Assembly: GCA_000421065.1 (NCBI GenBank)
Contig: ATWD01000001.1
Span: 1,170,001-1,234,000 of the forward strand
Direction: 5' to 3'
DNA length: 64,000 bases
From: Acidobacteriaceae bacterium TAA 166
GTDB taxonomy: Bacteria; Acidobacteriota; Terriglobia; Terriglobales; Acidobacteriaceae
How positions within the stretch are numbered: the stretch's first letter is position 1; each line of letters begins with the position of its first letter. The notes beneath the pieces are model-generated. The model saw only the letters and a list, made by a program, of their open reading frames with translations, ran no database searches and was not told the origin of the DNA. Positions 1 through 8,488 of this stretch are shown here, piece by piece. The position numbers and the translations under genes are program-made.

Positions 1-205
1 AAAACTGGATTTACCCCAATAAACACGCGGCTAAAACTTCTTCAAGAATTCTCTAGATTCATCTGAATCGCCCCTTATGCATCGGAGAATCTGCTTGTTT
101 TCCCTTTCTCCGGCTTGCAATCTTTACGGAGAATTTGCGGAGCCCTCGAGCCGAAGCCCTCTGGGGCGTATCGACAAATTCAAATCTGCAATTTCTGGGA
201 GGAAG
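1..205. other. Left-edge intergenic stretch, no gene seen
   Basis: No reading frame here has coding character and no RNA gene was recognised. The first 100 bases are noticeably more AT-rich than the rest of the window. It may be the end or upstream region of a gene lying left of the window, but nothing in the sequence decides that. Confidence 0.4.
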
Positions 206-393
206 ATGGCCTGCCGGCCGGGTCCATTGCGCGTGGAGCGGTCACTTCGTGACGGGTATTTGCCCTTCGGGGTGAGGCTCCCATTGGTCGCTTGCGAAGA
301 TGTTTGCGCCGAACCGAAGGGAGACCCACGGCGTAGCCGGTGCACGCGTCACGAAGTGACCGCCCCATGCGCAGTGGGCCCGCGCGGCAGCGC
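206..393. repeat. Nested palindromic intergenic element, copy 1 (full length)
   Basis: Left outer arm GCCTGCCGGCCGGGTCCATT, middle arm with GCGGTCACTTCGTGACG, inner arm with GCTCCCATTGGTCGC, then the mirrored arms ending in the alternative outer arm (GCCCGCGCGGCAGCGC). It lies 24 bp beyond the stop codon of the M48 peptidase gene. The two outer arms are of different sub-types (GCCTGCCGGCCGG on the left, GCGCTGCCGCGCG on the right), so the outermost stem is imperfect. Confidence 0.85.
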
Positions 394-416
394 TCTTCTT
401 TATTTGTGGATCCACC

Positions 417-1919
417 CTAACGCACCCGAAAGCTCTGCGCCATCGCCGTAAAAAGTGGCTTCAGAGCCGAATAATCCGCCTCGGGCGAGACAAAGACGAT
501 GTAGCTGACGGCGCCGTCGGGCCGGGCCACCGTGACCAGAAGATCGCGTTCCGTGGAGGCTGCCCCTCCCGTCGCGACGACCGGCGAGCTTCCCTTAAGC
601 TCTACTGCCCTGGCCATCTGCCCATTCACCGTCATGGAGCTCGCCGCCCCGATCGCCTGCATTCCACCGTTTTGGCCGCCCAGTTGCCCGGCGATCGCGG
701 TGGTCGCCTGCGTCAGCGAGTTGGCGTCGTTGACCGGGCTCTGAAAACGCGCTCCATCGACGATCGCTCCATAGGCGATCCCCGCCTGACTGGCCCCGTT
801 TACCGGAACGAAGGCTACGCTGCCGTTCTGGGCCTCGCCCTTCTGCCAGCTCTCGGGATAGCTGATCGAAAAGGTCTTGCCGTTGTAGAAGATCCTGCGG
901 TCGTCCAGGCCCAGGGCATCTTTACTCAGCCGAGCCGCTGCTCCGGCGGACTGTTGCTGCGACGCCCCATTTCCTCCGCTGGCCGCAACCGGAATTACCT
1001 GCGCCGGACCTCCGGGGAGCAGGGCATACTGCCCGGTCTTGCGCCATCCTCCAGCCGCAATCTCCTTGCCGTTGTAGGCTTTTTCCTTCTCGGCTAGCGC
1101 CCGGGCCTGGGTGAACTCGGGCGTCGTCACCCGTGGGTTCGATCGCTTGGGAAAGGTTGCGATCTCGGCAGCGATGTACTCCATGCGGTTGCCGGGATTG
1201 GGGTGGTCGCTGAAGAGCTGTGCTCCACCCTCTCCGTACTTTGCCTGAATGGTCTCGAAGAACTGAGGCAGGCCGCGAGGATCGTATCCCGCGTCATAAA
1301 GAATGGACGCGCCCAGAAGGTCGGCCTGCTTCTCGTAATCCCGCGACATGCGCAGGAATCCGAGCCCGGTCGCCATCCCGATGCCCTGCGTGGCCAGCGA
1401 TCCCAGCGCGCCGTTGCCGAGGGCGATCGCCGCCCCGATCTGCCCGAGGGCCGCCCAGGTCCCTACCTTCTGCTGCTTGGTCATATTGCAGGTAGAGTGA
1501 CGCATGACCACGTGCGAGAGCTCGTGCGCCATCACGCCGGCCAGCTGAGCCTCGGTCTCGGCCGCTCGAATGGCGCCGATGTTGACGAACATGGCTCCGC
1601 CCGGAAGGGCGAAGGCGTTGATCTCGTCGCTGGCCACCACATGGAAGTTGAACGGCCAGCGATAACCCGGCGTCACCGCCACCAGCCGCTCGCCGACCTG
1701 CCGCACGTACTGCGACAGGGGAGAGCTATCCGGGAGCACTGGCATCTGCTTGAAGATCTCGCCGGCATACTTCGCGCCCTCGGCCTGCTCCTGCTGCACG
1801 GTGAAGGCATTTTTGCAGGGCGGGGGAACCTGAAACCGTGCCCAGGCCGACTGGGTCGCTCCCCCAACGACCAGCCCCACTGCCAGAATCCAACTTGCCA
1901 CACATCCACATCGCAACAT
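417..1919 (-). CDS. Secreted M48 family metalloprotease
   Basis: A 500-residue zinc peptidase of the M48 (HtpX/BepA-like) family, probably acting in the periplasm on misfolded outer-membrane proteins. Residues 1-28 form a signal peptide. The zinc motif HELSH is at 132-136 and the third ligand lies in SRDYEKQAD near 192-200 (Glu196). Residues about 335-500 form a separate C-terminal domain after a low-complexity Gly/Ala/Gln linker, resembling the DUF1795/PsbP-like fold; that fold assignment is inference. The start at 1919 is preceded by a purine-rich AGGGGTGGAG site. It is transcribed alone, with a palindromic element just past its stop. Family is certain; substrate is not shown. Confidence 0.9.
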   Translation of the reverse strand: MLRCGCVASWILAVGLVVGGATQSAWARFQVPPPCKNAFTVQQEQAEGAKYAGEIFKQMPVLPDSSPLSQYVRQVGERLVAVTPGYRWPFNFHVVASDEINAFALPGGAMFVNIGAIRAAETEAQLAGVMAHELSHVVMRHSTCNMTKQQKVGTWAALGQIGAAIALGNGALGSLATQGIGMATGLGFLRMSRDYEKQADLLGASILYDAGYDPRGLPQFFETIQAKYGEGGAQLFSDHPNPGNRMEYIAAEIATFPKRSNPRVTTPEFTQARALAEKEKAYNGKEIAAGGWRKTGQYALLPGGPAQVIPVAASGGNGASQQQSAGAAARLSKDALGLDDRRIFYNGKTFSISYPESWQKGEAQNGSVAFVPVNGASQAGIAYGAIVDGARFQSPVNDANSLTQATTAIAGQLGGQNGGMQAIGAASSMTVNGQMARAVELKGSSPVVATGGAASTERDLLVTVARPDGAVSYIVFVSPEADYSALKPLFTAMAQSFRVR

Positions 1920-1989
1920 GCTCCACCCCTTCTCGTATTCAAGAACCGCAGGCCCGCAGGATAACTTCCGACCGATGGTTTCACGCTCT

Positions 1990-2676
1990 TCAAGAAGGCT
2001 TGGCGATCACCCCAAGGTCGGCCATTCCATTGACGAAATACTGCACCGCCAGCGCGACCAGGAGCAAGCCCATGATGCGCACCAGAATCCTGATTCCAGT
2101 CTCCCCCAGCCCTCGGGCGACCTTGTCCGAATTACCGAGCACAAAGTAGCAGATCACGGCGGTGACGAGGATCGATCCCAGAATCGCGACCATCTGCCAG
2201 GTACTCTGCGCCTGTCCCACCAGCACCATCACACTGGCAATCGCACCCGGGCCGGCCAGCATGGGAATGCCCAGGGGAACGATGCCCGCATCTTCCTTAC
2301 TGGCTGCCTCCTCGGTGTCTCCGCTGGTCTCCTGGGTAGGAGAGCGCCTCGCCTCGAGCATGTCGAGGCCGATCAGCAGCAGGATTATTCCGCCTGCAAT
2401 CTCGAAGGCCGGCAGGGTGATCCCGAACATCTTGAAGATGTACTGCCCGGCCAGCGCGAAGGCGCTCAGGAAGATCAGCGCCGTCAGCGAGGCCTTGCGC
2501 GCCATGCGCTTGCGGCGGTCCCGGTCCGATCCGGCGGTGACGGCGAGAAATGTCGGGAGTGCCGCGAAGGGATCGACCAGAAAGAAGATGGAGCTCAACG
2601 CGAGCAGCGAAAAACGGACGTAAACCGATTGCTCGAGTCCGTGGAGGCTCACCGGGGAGTGGGGCTGGTAGAGCAC
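1990..2676 (-). CDS. MarC family integral membrane protein
   Basis: A multi-helix inner-membrane protein of the MarC (UPF0056) family. Its function is unsettled; the older link to multiple antibiotic resistance is not supported for the family. The typical opening FFLVDPFAALPTFLAVT and several hydrophobic segments are present, with a hydrophilic loop rich in Glu and Ser in the middle (near QETSGDTEEAASKEDAG). The frame is open up to 2928, but everything beyond about 2700 is translated palindromic repeat, so I place the start at a GTG at 2676, preceded by GGAG. Another in-frame GTG at 2652 is possible. About 228 residues, close to the family's usual 200-220. Confidence 0.8.
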   Translation of the reverse strand: MLYQPHSPVSLHGLEQSVYVRFSLLALSSIFFLVDPFAALPTFLAVTAGSDRDRRKRMARKASLTALIFLSAFALAGQYIFKMFGITLPAFEIAGGIILLLIGLDMLEARRSPTQETSGDTEEAASKEDAGIVPLGIPMLAGPGAIASVMVLVGQAQSTWQMVAILGSILVTAVICYFVLGNSDKVARGLGETGIRILVRIMGLLLVALAVQYFVNGMADLGVIAKPS

Positions 2677-2716
2677 GTCTCCATTTTCCCATGGTCCCCT
2701 TTTTGGGAGTAGGAAC

Positions 2717-2905
2717 AGCGCTGCCGCGTGGGCCCACTGCGCGTGGGCGGTCACTTCGTGACGCGTATACCGGCTTCGCCGTGGGCCTCCCGCTGGTTGG
2801 CTAAGATTCTTCGCAAGCGACCAACGGGAGCCTCGACCCGAAGGGGATATACGTGTCACGAAGTGACCGCCCCGTGCGCAGTGGACCCGGGCCGGCAAGG
2901 CCAGC
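2717..2905. repeat. Nested palindromic intergenic element, copy 2 (full length)
   Basis: Both outer arms are mainly of the GCGCTGCCGCG / GGCCAGCGC type. Middle arms GCGGTCACTTCGTGACGCG and CGTGTCACGAAGTGACCGCC, and inner arms CTCCCGCTGGTTGG / CCAACGGGAGCCTC, are clear. This copy lies between two divergently transcribed genes (marC and ilvE), so it sits between their promoters rather than behind a stop codon. Confidence 0.85.
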
Positions 2906-2944
2906 GCCTTTTCAGAGCAGGTCGACAAGCAGGACCTTCGTCTC

Positions 2945-2973
2945 TGGCCCTAGCGCCCGGCGCTGGCTATAAT
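2945..2973 (+). promoter_or_regulatory. Possible promoter of ilvE
   Basis: A consensus -10 hexamer TATAAT lies at 2968-2973, 24 bases before the ilvE ATG, so the transcript would have a very short leader. No good -35 box is seen. The GAGGAG ribosome binding site is between them. Confidence 0.4.
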
Positions 2974-2996
2974 GAATCTCCACGCGAGGAGCGAAC

Positions 2997-3938
2997 ATGC
3001 CCATTCAACCGACTGCAAACATCTGGCATAACGGACAACTGATCCCCTGGGACAAGGCCCAGATTCACGTCATGAGCCACGTCATTCACTATGGCTCGTC
3101 CGTATTTGAGGGAATCCGCTGTTACACACAGCCCAACGGTGCAGGAATCTTCCGCTTGCAGGAGCACATGCAACGGCTGATCGATTCGGCCAAGATCTAC
3201 CGCATGCCTCTTCCCTACACCGCCGACCAGCTCTCTGCGACCACCATCGATGTCGTCGAAGCCAATGGGGTCGTCCCGTGTTACATCCGGCCGATTGCCT
3301 TTCGAGGCTACGGCGAGACCGGCGTCAATCCGATGAAGAATCCGGTCGAAGTTTACATCGTCAACTATCCCTGGGGTAAATACGTCCCCGGAGACGATGG
3401 TGCGGATGTCTGCGTTTCCAGCTGGGCGCGGCTGGCCCCCAACACTATGCCGTCGCTGGCCAAGGCCGGAGCCAACTACATGAACGCGCAGCTCATCCGC
3501 ATGGAGGCCGAGATCAACGGATACTCCGAAGGAATCGCGCTCGACGTGAATGGCTATCTCTCCGAAGGCTCGGGCGAAAACCTCTTCCTGGTACGCAGCG
3601 GCATCCTCTACACCACCCCGCTTGCGAACTCGGTGCTGAGCGGCATTACGCGCAGCTCGGTGATTACAATCGCACGACAGCTCGGCGTTGAGGTTATTGA
3701 GCAGGCCCTGCCCCGCGAGCTGCTCTACATCTGCGACGAGGCCTTCTTCACCGGCACCGCCGCTGAGGTCACGCACCTGCGCTCGGTCGATCGCATTCTG
3801 GTCGGAGACGGCACCATGGGCCCCATTACCAAGGCCATCTCCGACGAGTTCTTCGGCATCGTCAACGGTCTCAAGCCCGATCGCTACAACTGGCTGACTC
3901 CAGTCAACGTAAAGGTCACCGAGACTGTCGGCGCATAG
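2997..3938 (+). CDS. ilvE: Branched-chain amino acid aminotransferase
   Basis: A PLP-dependent class IV aminotransferase of 313 residues, catalysing the last transamination in leucine, isoleucine and valine synthesis (and the first step of their breakdown). The PLP lysine is Lys156 in LAKAGANYMNAQ, matching Lys159 of the Escherichia coli enzyme, and SEGSGENLFLV is the usual phosphate-binding stretch. The RBS GAGGAG lies 7 bases before the ATG. It stands alone between a palindromic element and its own terminator, away from other ilv/leu genes. Length and motifs agree with IlvE rather than D-amino acid aminotransferase or aminodeoxychorismate lyase. Confidence 0.93.
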   Translation: MPIQPTANIWHNGQLIPWDKAQIHVMSHVIHYGSSVFEGIRCYTQPNGAGIFRLQEHMQRLIDSAKIYRMPLPYTADQLSATTIDVVEANGVVPCYIRPIAFRGYGETGVNPMKNPVEVYIVNYPWGKYVPGDDGADVCVSSWARLAPNTMPSLAKAGANYMNAQLIRMEAEINGYSEGIALDVNGYLSEGSGENLFLVRSGILYTTPLANSVLSGITRSSVITIARQLGVEVIEQALPRELLYICDEAFFTGTAAEVTHLRSVDRILVGDGTMGPITKAISDEFFGIVNGLKPDRYNWLTPVNVKVTETVGA

Positions 3939-3953
3939 CTCGCTTCCCCTCGA

Positions 3954-3994
3954 AAGACAGATGCGACAGCCCATGCTGTCGCATCTGTCTTTAA
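3954..3994 (+). terminator. Rho-independent terminator of ilvE
   Basis: A perfect 15-bp stem, AGACAGATGCGACAG with its complement CTGTCGCATCTGTCT, around a 6-base loop and followed by TTAAT. It starts 15 bases past the ilvE stop. Confidence 0.85.
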
Positions 3995-4033
3995 TACTCT
4001 TCTCCTGGATTGTCACCGGCGTAGAATTAGCCC

Positions 4034-4285
4034 ATGTCGCGTGGATGGGAGAGTAAATCCGTGGAAGAACAGCAGGCACAGGCCGCTATCCCGAAGTCGG
4101 AGCCGCAGGAGAGCACCCCGGCCGAGCTCGCCGAACGCAAACGCCAGATGCAGGCGCTCGAGCTTCAACGCGAGCGTATCCTCTCGGAGCGGACTTCGAG
4201 TCCGCTCCGGCGCTCCGCCCTCACCTACGCCCTGGCCGACATCGAGGAGAAGCTGGCTGAGCTGGGCTGGACCGTGCATCTGTAA
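4034..4285 (+). CDS. Small hypothetical protein, helical and charged
   Basis: An 83-residue protein I do not recognise. The N-terminal 30 residues are polar (Gln, Ser, Glu, Pro). Residues about 30-80 (AELAERKRQMQALELQRERI onward) look like an amphipathic helix or short coiled coil, then ALADIEEKLAELGWTVHL at the end. No signal peptide or membrane segment. A -10-like TAGAAT sits at 4022-4027, only 6 bases before the start codon, suggesting a very short leader if real. Two overlapping frames (one on each strand) are also open, but this one has the most protein-like composition. Confidence 0.5.
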   Translation: MSRGWESKSVEEQQAQAAIPKSEPQESTPAELAERKRQMQALELQRERILSERTSSPLRRSALTYALADIEEKLAELGWTVHL

Positions 4286-4317
4286 CTTCGGTCAAAGCTG
4301 CGGTTTTTAAGGTAAAG

Positions 4318-4512
4318 GCGATGGCCTGCCGGCCGGGCCCACTGCGCGTGGAGCGGTCACTTCGTGACGTGGGTACTCCCTTCGGGGTGGGGCTCCCGTT
4401 GGTCGCTGGCGAAGATGTTTGCGCCGAACCGAAGGGAGGCCCCGGGCGTTGCCGACATACGCGTCACGAAGTGACCGCCCCACGCGCAGTGGGCCCGGCC
4501 GGCAGGCCAATC
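4318..4512. repeat. Nested palindromic intergenic element, copy 3 (full length)
   Basis: Both outer arms are of the GCCTGCCGGCCGGGCCCACT type and pair almost perfectly with AGTGGGCCCGGCCGGCAGGC. Middle and inner arms are intact. It fills the gap between two convergent genes (hypothetical 4034-4285 and the SDR gene ending at 4529). Confidence 0.9.
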
Positions 4513-4528
4513 TCTTTGCCGATCCAGC

Positions 4529-5299
4529 CTAAGAGTGACGGTGGAAGACCGTCGAGTTGGCCTGGTCAATCGATGTCAGCACCACGGTATGGATGTTGAC
4601 ATGAACCGGCCTCGAAGCCGCCCATACAATCGCATCCGCAATATCCTCCGGCTGCAGCGGCGTAATGTTCTGGTACACCTTCGCCGCCCGCTCACTGTCG
4701 CCTCGAAAGCGGACCTCGCTGAACGCCGTCTCCACCATCCCCGGATCGATCGAGGTCACCCGCACCGGAGTTCCCATCAGATCGATCTTGAGCCCCTCGC
4801 TGATCGACTTCTCCGCCGCCTTGGTGGCGCAATAGACAGCGCCGTTGGCATAGGTCGTGTAAGCCGCCGTCGATCCCAGGCTGATCACATGGCCCCGGCC
4901 GCGCTCCACCATGCCCGGCACCACGGCGCGGGTTACGTAGAGCAGGCCCTTTACGTTGGTGTCGATCATCTCTTCCCAGTTCAGGGGATCGTCCTCGTAG
5001 ACCTTGGTGAGCCCGCGGCTGAGACCAGCGTTGTTCACCAGCACATCGATCGCGCTCCACTCCGCGGGAAGCGCGGCGATCGCAGCCTCGACCGCGGCGC
5101 GATCCTGCACGTCCAGCAGAAAGCTGTGAACCGCGGGGGCTCCGGCCTGCTTCAGATCCTCGATCACCTGCTCAAGGCGGTCCTCACGCCGGGCGCAGAC
5201 GACCACCCGAGCTCCTTCTTTTGCAAACGCCAGCGCCGTCGCCCGGCCAATGCCCGAGCTCGCTCCCGTTACCAGAACAATCTTTCCGCTAAGGTTCAT
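4529..5299 (-). CDS. Short-chain dehydrogenase/reductase, YdfG-like
   Basis: A 256-residue cytosolic NAD(P)-dependent oxidoreductase. The cofactor motif TGASSGIG is at 11-18, NNAG at 89-92, catalytic Ser143 and the Tyr156-x3-Lys160 pair (YCATK) are present. Overall the sequence resembles the YdfG subgroup, which oxidises serine, allo-threonine and other 3-hydroxy acids and also reduces malonic semialdehyde; the exact substrate is inference. The start at 5299 (MNLSGKIVLVTG) is preceded by AAGAGAAGC and fits the family length; the frame is open further up to 5353 but that adds non-conserved residues. It is separated from the upstream ompA-like gene by that gene's terminator. Confidence 0.88.
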   Translation of the reverse strand: MNLSGKIVLVTGASSGIGRATALAFAKEGARVVVCARREDRLEQVIEDLKQAGAPAVHSFLLDVQDRAAVEAAIAALPAEWSAIDVLVNNAGLSRGLTKVYEDDPLNWEEMIDTNVKGLLYVTRAVVPGMVERGRGHVISLGSTAAYTTYANGAVYCATKAAEKSISEGLKIDLMGTPVRVTSIDPGMVETAFSEVRFRGDSERAAKVYQNITPLQPEDIADAIVWAASRPVHVNIHTVVLTSIDQANSTVFHRHS

Positions 5300-5367
5300 A
5301 GCTTCTCTTATAAATAAAAAGCCAGTCTCCTGTCCGGGAAACAAAGCCCGCATCGCCCTCCGACAAC

Positions 5368-5401
5368 AAAAAGGCCGGAGAGCGGTTCAAGCTCTCCGGC
5401 T
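5368..5401 (-). terminator. Terminator of the OmpA-family gene
   Basis: Read on the minus strand, GCCGGAGAG pairs with CTCTCCGGC around a 9-base loop and is followed by a run of five T. It lies 23 bases past the stop of the gene ending at 5424. Confidence 0.85.
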
Positions 5402-5423
5402 TCGTTTACTACGTCAACCATCT

Positions 5424-7034
5424 TTACTGTTGCGGCGGATTGGCGACGCCACGGTTCGCCGGCTCAGGCGCTGGAGCGGGCACCGGCGTCGAATCCGCAT
5501 CCGGCCCCTTCTCCTGCACCCCGATCGCATCGCCCGAGACCACCAGCTGCACGCGCCGGTTCAGCGAACGCCCCTGCGACGTATTGTTGTCCGCCACTGG
5601 CTTGGCCATGCCGTAGCCGGTGGCAACGATATTGTTCGCGTTCACACCCTGGGTGACCAGGAAGTCCCGCACCGCACCGGCGCGGTTCTCCGACAGCTTC
5701 TGGTTGAACTCCGGGCTTCCCGTGCTGTCGGTGTAGCCCTCCACCTGCAGCTTCAGCCCCGGGTACGCCTGCAGGATGCCCGAGACCTTGGCCAGGCTGA
5801 CCTGCGTCGCCGGCTTGAGCGTGTACTTGCCGGTGTCGAAGAGGACGTCCGACATATTCACGATCAGGCCGCGAGCCGTCTCGCTGGTGGCCAGCACGGT
5901 GTTTAGCTGCGCCCGCAGCCGCTCGCGAGCTTCGGTAGCTGTATCCGCGCTCTTATTCGCAGTAGCCGCCTGAGCCTGCGCCTGAGCCGCGGCAGCCTCC
6001 GCTCGTGCTCGCTCCGCATCGGCCTGCGCTTGGGCGGCGCGGGCTCGTTCCGCGTCGAGAGCGGACTGCTGGGCCTGATTCTGCGCCTCCTGACGTGCCA
6101 GATCCGAGTTCCTCTGCCGCTCGGCCGCCTGCTTGCGCAGCGTCACCAGGCGAGCGTCTTCGGCGCGCTGCACGGCCTGACGGGCATAGGTGATGCCCAT
6201 CTTGGTGTCGCGCTTCTTGCCGCTCAGAATGTCCGTCGCGTTGCGCAGGTCCAGCATCGCCTCCTTGTAGATATCCGCGGCGTACTTGTCCGCTCCTGCC
6301 TGTTGAGCGATGCGAATCGCGTTGTTCGCCTGGTACAGTTCAAGCGGCATCTTCTCATCGCGGGTAATCGGTTCGGCGACCGTCTTCGATCCCTCAGTCT
6401 CCGCGTAGGTTCCCCGCGGCAACAGCATGTAATGTGCGTTGACCTTCTCGAGCACGCCGTTGGTCTTGTCCTGGATGATCTGGTTCTCGAGCACCACGAC
6501 GTCGCTCGGCTGCGTGACGGAGAAGTAGGGCTCCGCCGTCACCACCAGGCCAAAGGATTGCAGAGCCGTGGTCACGGTGATGTTGTTCTTGTTTCCCGCC
6601 GGAAGGATCTCACCCAGGTTATTCGGCCGGCCATCGGGCGTAATCGCCCAGAGCACATAGGTCAGATACTCCCGCCCGAATCCATTGGCCGGGGTAAGGC
6701 CCTCGAAGCGAGCCTCGATGGTGATTCCGCCGCGCTCGCTCGTAACCTTCGCGTCGCCCTTGGCCATCGGCAGCAGAGGCGTGCCGCGGAAGGCGATCCT
6801 GGTCGATCCGCTGCGATGGAGATAGTTCACCGCATCCAGATCGCGCTGCACCACCTTCACGCGATACAGGTAGACGCCTTCGGACTCCTTAGTGATCTTG
6901 TTGTCGTCCGGAGGAGCCTGCTGCGACATCGGGTTGGCCTCTTGAGCCCGCAGCGCTCTGGAAGAACCCGCACCCAAGACCAAACCGGTAAAAACCAAGG
7001 CGTACAAAATATTCCATCGCTTATTGTTCGACAT
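5424..7034 (-). CDS. OmpA-family outer membrane/peptidoglycan-binding protein
   Basis: A 536-residue exported protein. A signal peptide covers about residues 1-31 (ends SRALRAQ). The N-terminal half (about 35-260) is a beta-rich region without a family I can name. Residues about 280-390 form a long Ala/Gln/Arg/Glu-rich coiled coil (AERARAAQAQADAERARA region), and about 395-510 is an OmpA C-terminal domain with LKLQVEGYTDSTGSPEFNQK, LSENRAGAVRDFL and SLNRRVQLV, which binds diaminopimelate of peptidoglycan. The tail is Pro/Ala-rich. It probably tethers the envelope, with the coiled coil spanning the periplasm. It is monocistronic with its own terminator. Confidence 0.88.
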   Translation of the reverse strand: MSNNKRWNILYALVFTGLVLGAGSSRALRAQEANPMSQQAPPDDNKITKESEGVYLYRVKVVQRDLDAVNYLHRSGSTRIAFRGTPLLPMAKGDAKVTSERGGITIEARFEGLTPANGFGREYLTYVLWAITPDGRPNNLGEILPAGNKNNITVTTALQSFGLVVTAEPYFSVTQPSDVVVLENQIIQDKTNGVLEKVNAHYMLLPRGTYAETEGSKTVAEPITRDEKMPLELYQANNAIRIAQQAGADKYAADIYKEAMLDLRNATDILSGKKRDTKMGITYARQAVQRAEDARLVTLRKQAAERQRNSDLARQEAQNQAQQSALDAERARAAQAQADAERARAEAAAAQAQAQAATANKSADTATEARERLRAQLNTVLATSETARGLIVNMSDVLFDTGKYTLKPATQVSLAKVSGILQAYPGLKLQVEGYTDSTGSPEFNQKLSENRAGAVRDFLVTQGVNANNIVATGYGMAKPVADNNTSQGRSLNRRVQLVVSGDAIGVQEKGPDADSTPVPAPAPEPANRGVANPPQQ

Positions 7035-7214
7035 GAGCCCATTCTCCTCGTCCCGCGGATTCGTAAGGCCCTCAGATTCGTTCCATAGGATGGAACAAAC
7101 AGGGGATCCTCACTTCTATCCCGCATTTGTGCGATGCCCGGGCGGAAGAAAAAGTAGTCTGCCGACCCAGAAGCGGGACAATCTATGAGGCTTACCCTCT
7201 CTGGCGGCAAATCG

Positions 7215-7256
7215 AAAGGAGCGAATCGGATCCCGGGAGGGAGAATTCGCTCCTTT
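7215..7256. terminator. Bidirectional hairpin terminator
   Basis: AAAGGAGCGAAT pairs with ATTCGCTCCTTT over 12 bp. The T-run follows on the plus strand; on the minus strand it lies about 50 bases past the stop of the GvpL/GvpF gene, whose transcript it probably ends. Confidence 0.7.
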
Positions 7257-7306
7257 TATAAGCAAGAAAGGCTTTACGCCTATATCAACCATAAGCCAGA
7301 AATGCT

Positions 7307-8038
7307 TTAAGCCGTGTGCTGATGCGTATTGCGGTGCACGAAGTGATAGGGCGGCCACGGCCCGGAGAGCTGCATCTGGCACTCCTTCATCATCTGCATC
7401 GCCGAGCTGTACTTGTTCTGGTAGCGCTCAATCGTCTTGTTATCGATCAGGTGAGCGATGTCGAGAAGCATCTTGCCGGAGTCCATCCGGCGGCAGGTGA
7501 TCTCCTCGGCAAGCGGAAGGAACATGCGGTGCACCTGGACCGAAAGCGCACGCGCCTTGGACTGGCGCTCGCGCTGACGACTCGCGCTCTCGCGCAGGCT
7601 GGTCAGGTACTGCTGACCTACAGTCAGATCCCGTTGAGAGTTTCCAGGGCAGGTATCGTCGACCAAGACCTTCAGGTGCATCTCGGCCTTGCCGCGCAGA
7701 CGCTCGACGTTAGCCAGAAAATGACGCTGATTGGATCGGACGGAGCGGCGCAGAGCATCATCGTCCTGAAAGGAGGTCCCGAAACGGAAGGGGAGGACAG
7801 TCGAATGTTTGAAGCAGTCAGCGATGACACGGGCGTGGTCTTTCTGCGCCTGCTGGTCCATCCGGGCGGCATCTTCTGCACTGTGCTCCGAGACGACCAC
7901 CGCAAGATCACTGGCTGGAAAGAGGAAGGTCTGGTTCCCAAACAGGCCTGTTACTCCGGTTAAGGGCATCGGACGGCGATGCCGATTCAGCTCCGGGAAG
8001 GCCTGTCTTTCAGCAATGCAATAGGCATACCAAGCCAT
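7307..8038 (-). CDS. GvpL/GvpF family protein without other gas vesicle genes
   Basis: A 243-residue cytosolic protein of the GvpL/GvpF family. In gas-vesicle-forming bacteria and archaea GvpF/GvpL are minor shell or assembly factors. The family features here are the opening WYAYCIAE, the block DHARVIADCFKHSTVLPFRFG, and two helical regions with LKVLVDDT between them. It is transcribed alone: no GvpA shell protein, GvpN ATPase, GvpK or GvpG lies near it. A role other than flotation is therefore likely but unknown. The ATG at 8038 follows AAGGAAAGG. Family assignment is firm, function open. Confidence 0.85.
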   Translation of the reverse strand: MAWYAYCIAERQAFPELNRHRRPMPLTGVTGLFGNQTFLFPASDLAVVVSEHSAEDAARMDQQAQKDHARVIADCFKHSTVLPFRFGTSFQDDDALRRSVRSNQRHFLANVERLRGKAEMHLKVLVDDTCPGNSQRDLTVGQQYLTSLRESASRQRERQSKARALSVQVHRMFLPLAEEITCRRMDSGKMLLDIAHLIDNKTIERYQNKYSSAMQMMKECQMQLSGPWPPYHFVHRNTHQHTA

Positions 8039-8488
8039 CGTTTTTTACCTTTCCTTGACGCTCCGCGAGACACAAAGCCGCCCCGCAGGCAGATGGAATA
8101 TGTAACTCTTACTGAAACGAAAGGTGTGAGACAAACAACTCATTTCGAACACTTTCGCCTTCGAGTGCCGTGCGCGATAAGCGAACTGTACCGAAGCCGA
8201 AACGGATACTATGCCGATGAAGTAACAATTGGCAAGCATTTCATCGAAAAAAATGCACCGAATCCGGAGCAGACCGCATCTTCCCCTCAGATTCCGGGTC
8301 TGATTCCACACCCGCGTTGTCGCGGAAAGAGGTCCAATGAGGCTTCTTTTTCACAGACTGATCGTTCTCATCCTGACAACCTGCATACCTGAACCTGTGT
8401 CTAATAGAGGAGTTAACTCAAATCCATTCCTCTAAGGCTCGCGAAACGAAACGCTGAATCCAACCTGGAGTACGACCACCGGAAACGA
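8039..8488. other. 450-bp intergenic region, AT-richer than its surroundings
   Basis: Separates the minus-strand GvpL/GvpF gene from the plus-strand DUF481 gene, so it should carry both promoters. I see no strong -35/-10 pair, no repeat of the palindromic family and no RNA gene. The only frame with a ribosome binding site is the 32-codon one listed separately at 8337-8435. Confidence 0.4.
8337..8435 (+). CDS. Possible 32-residue peptide upstream of the DUF481 gene
   Basis: ATG at 8337 follows AAGAGG by 4-5 bases. The peptide begins MRLLFHRLIVLILTTCIPEP, a basic start and hydrophobic core like a short signal or membrane peptide, and stops 53 bases before the next gene. It is too short to judge by codon use and may be chance. 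Confidence 0.2.
   Translation: MRLLFHRLIVLILTTCIPEPVSNRGVNSNPFL

Noticed and set aside
77-451. Open frames beginning MACRPGPLRV or MHRRICLF
   Set aside because: They are translations of the palindromic element. The same peptide recurs at 4321, 28783 and other copies, in several frames and on both strands, which shows that the DNA, not a protein, is conserved.
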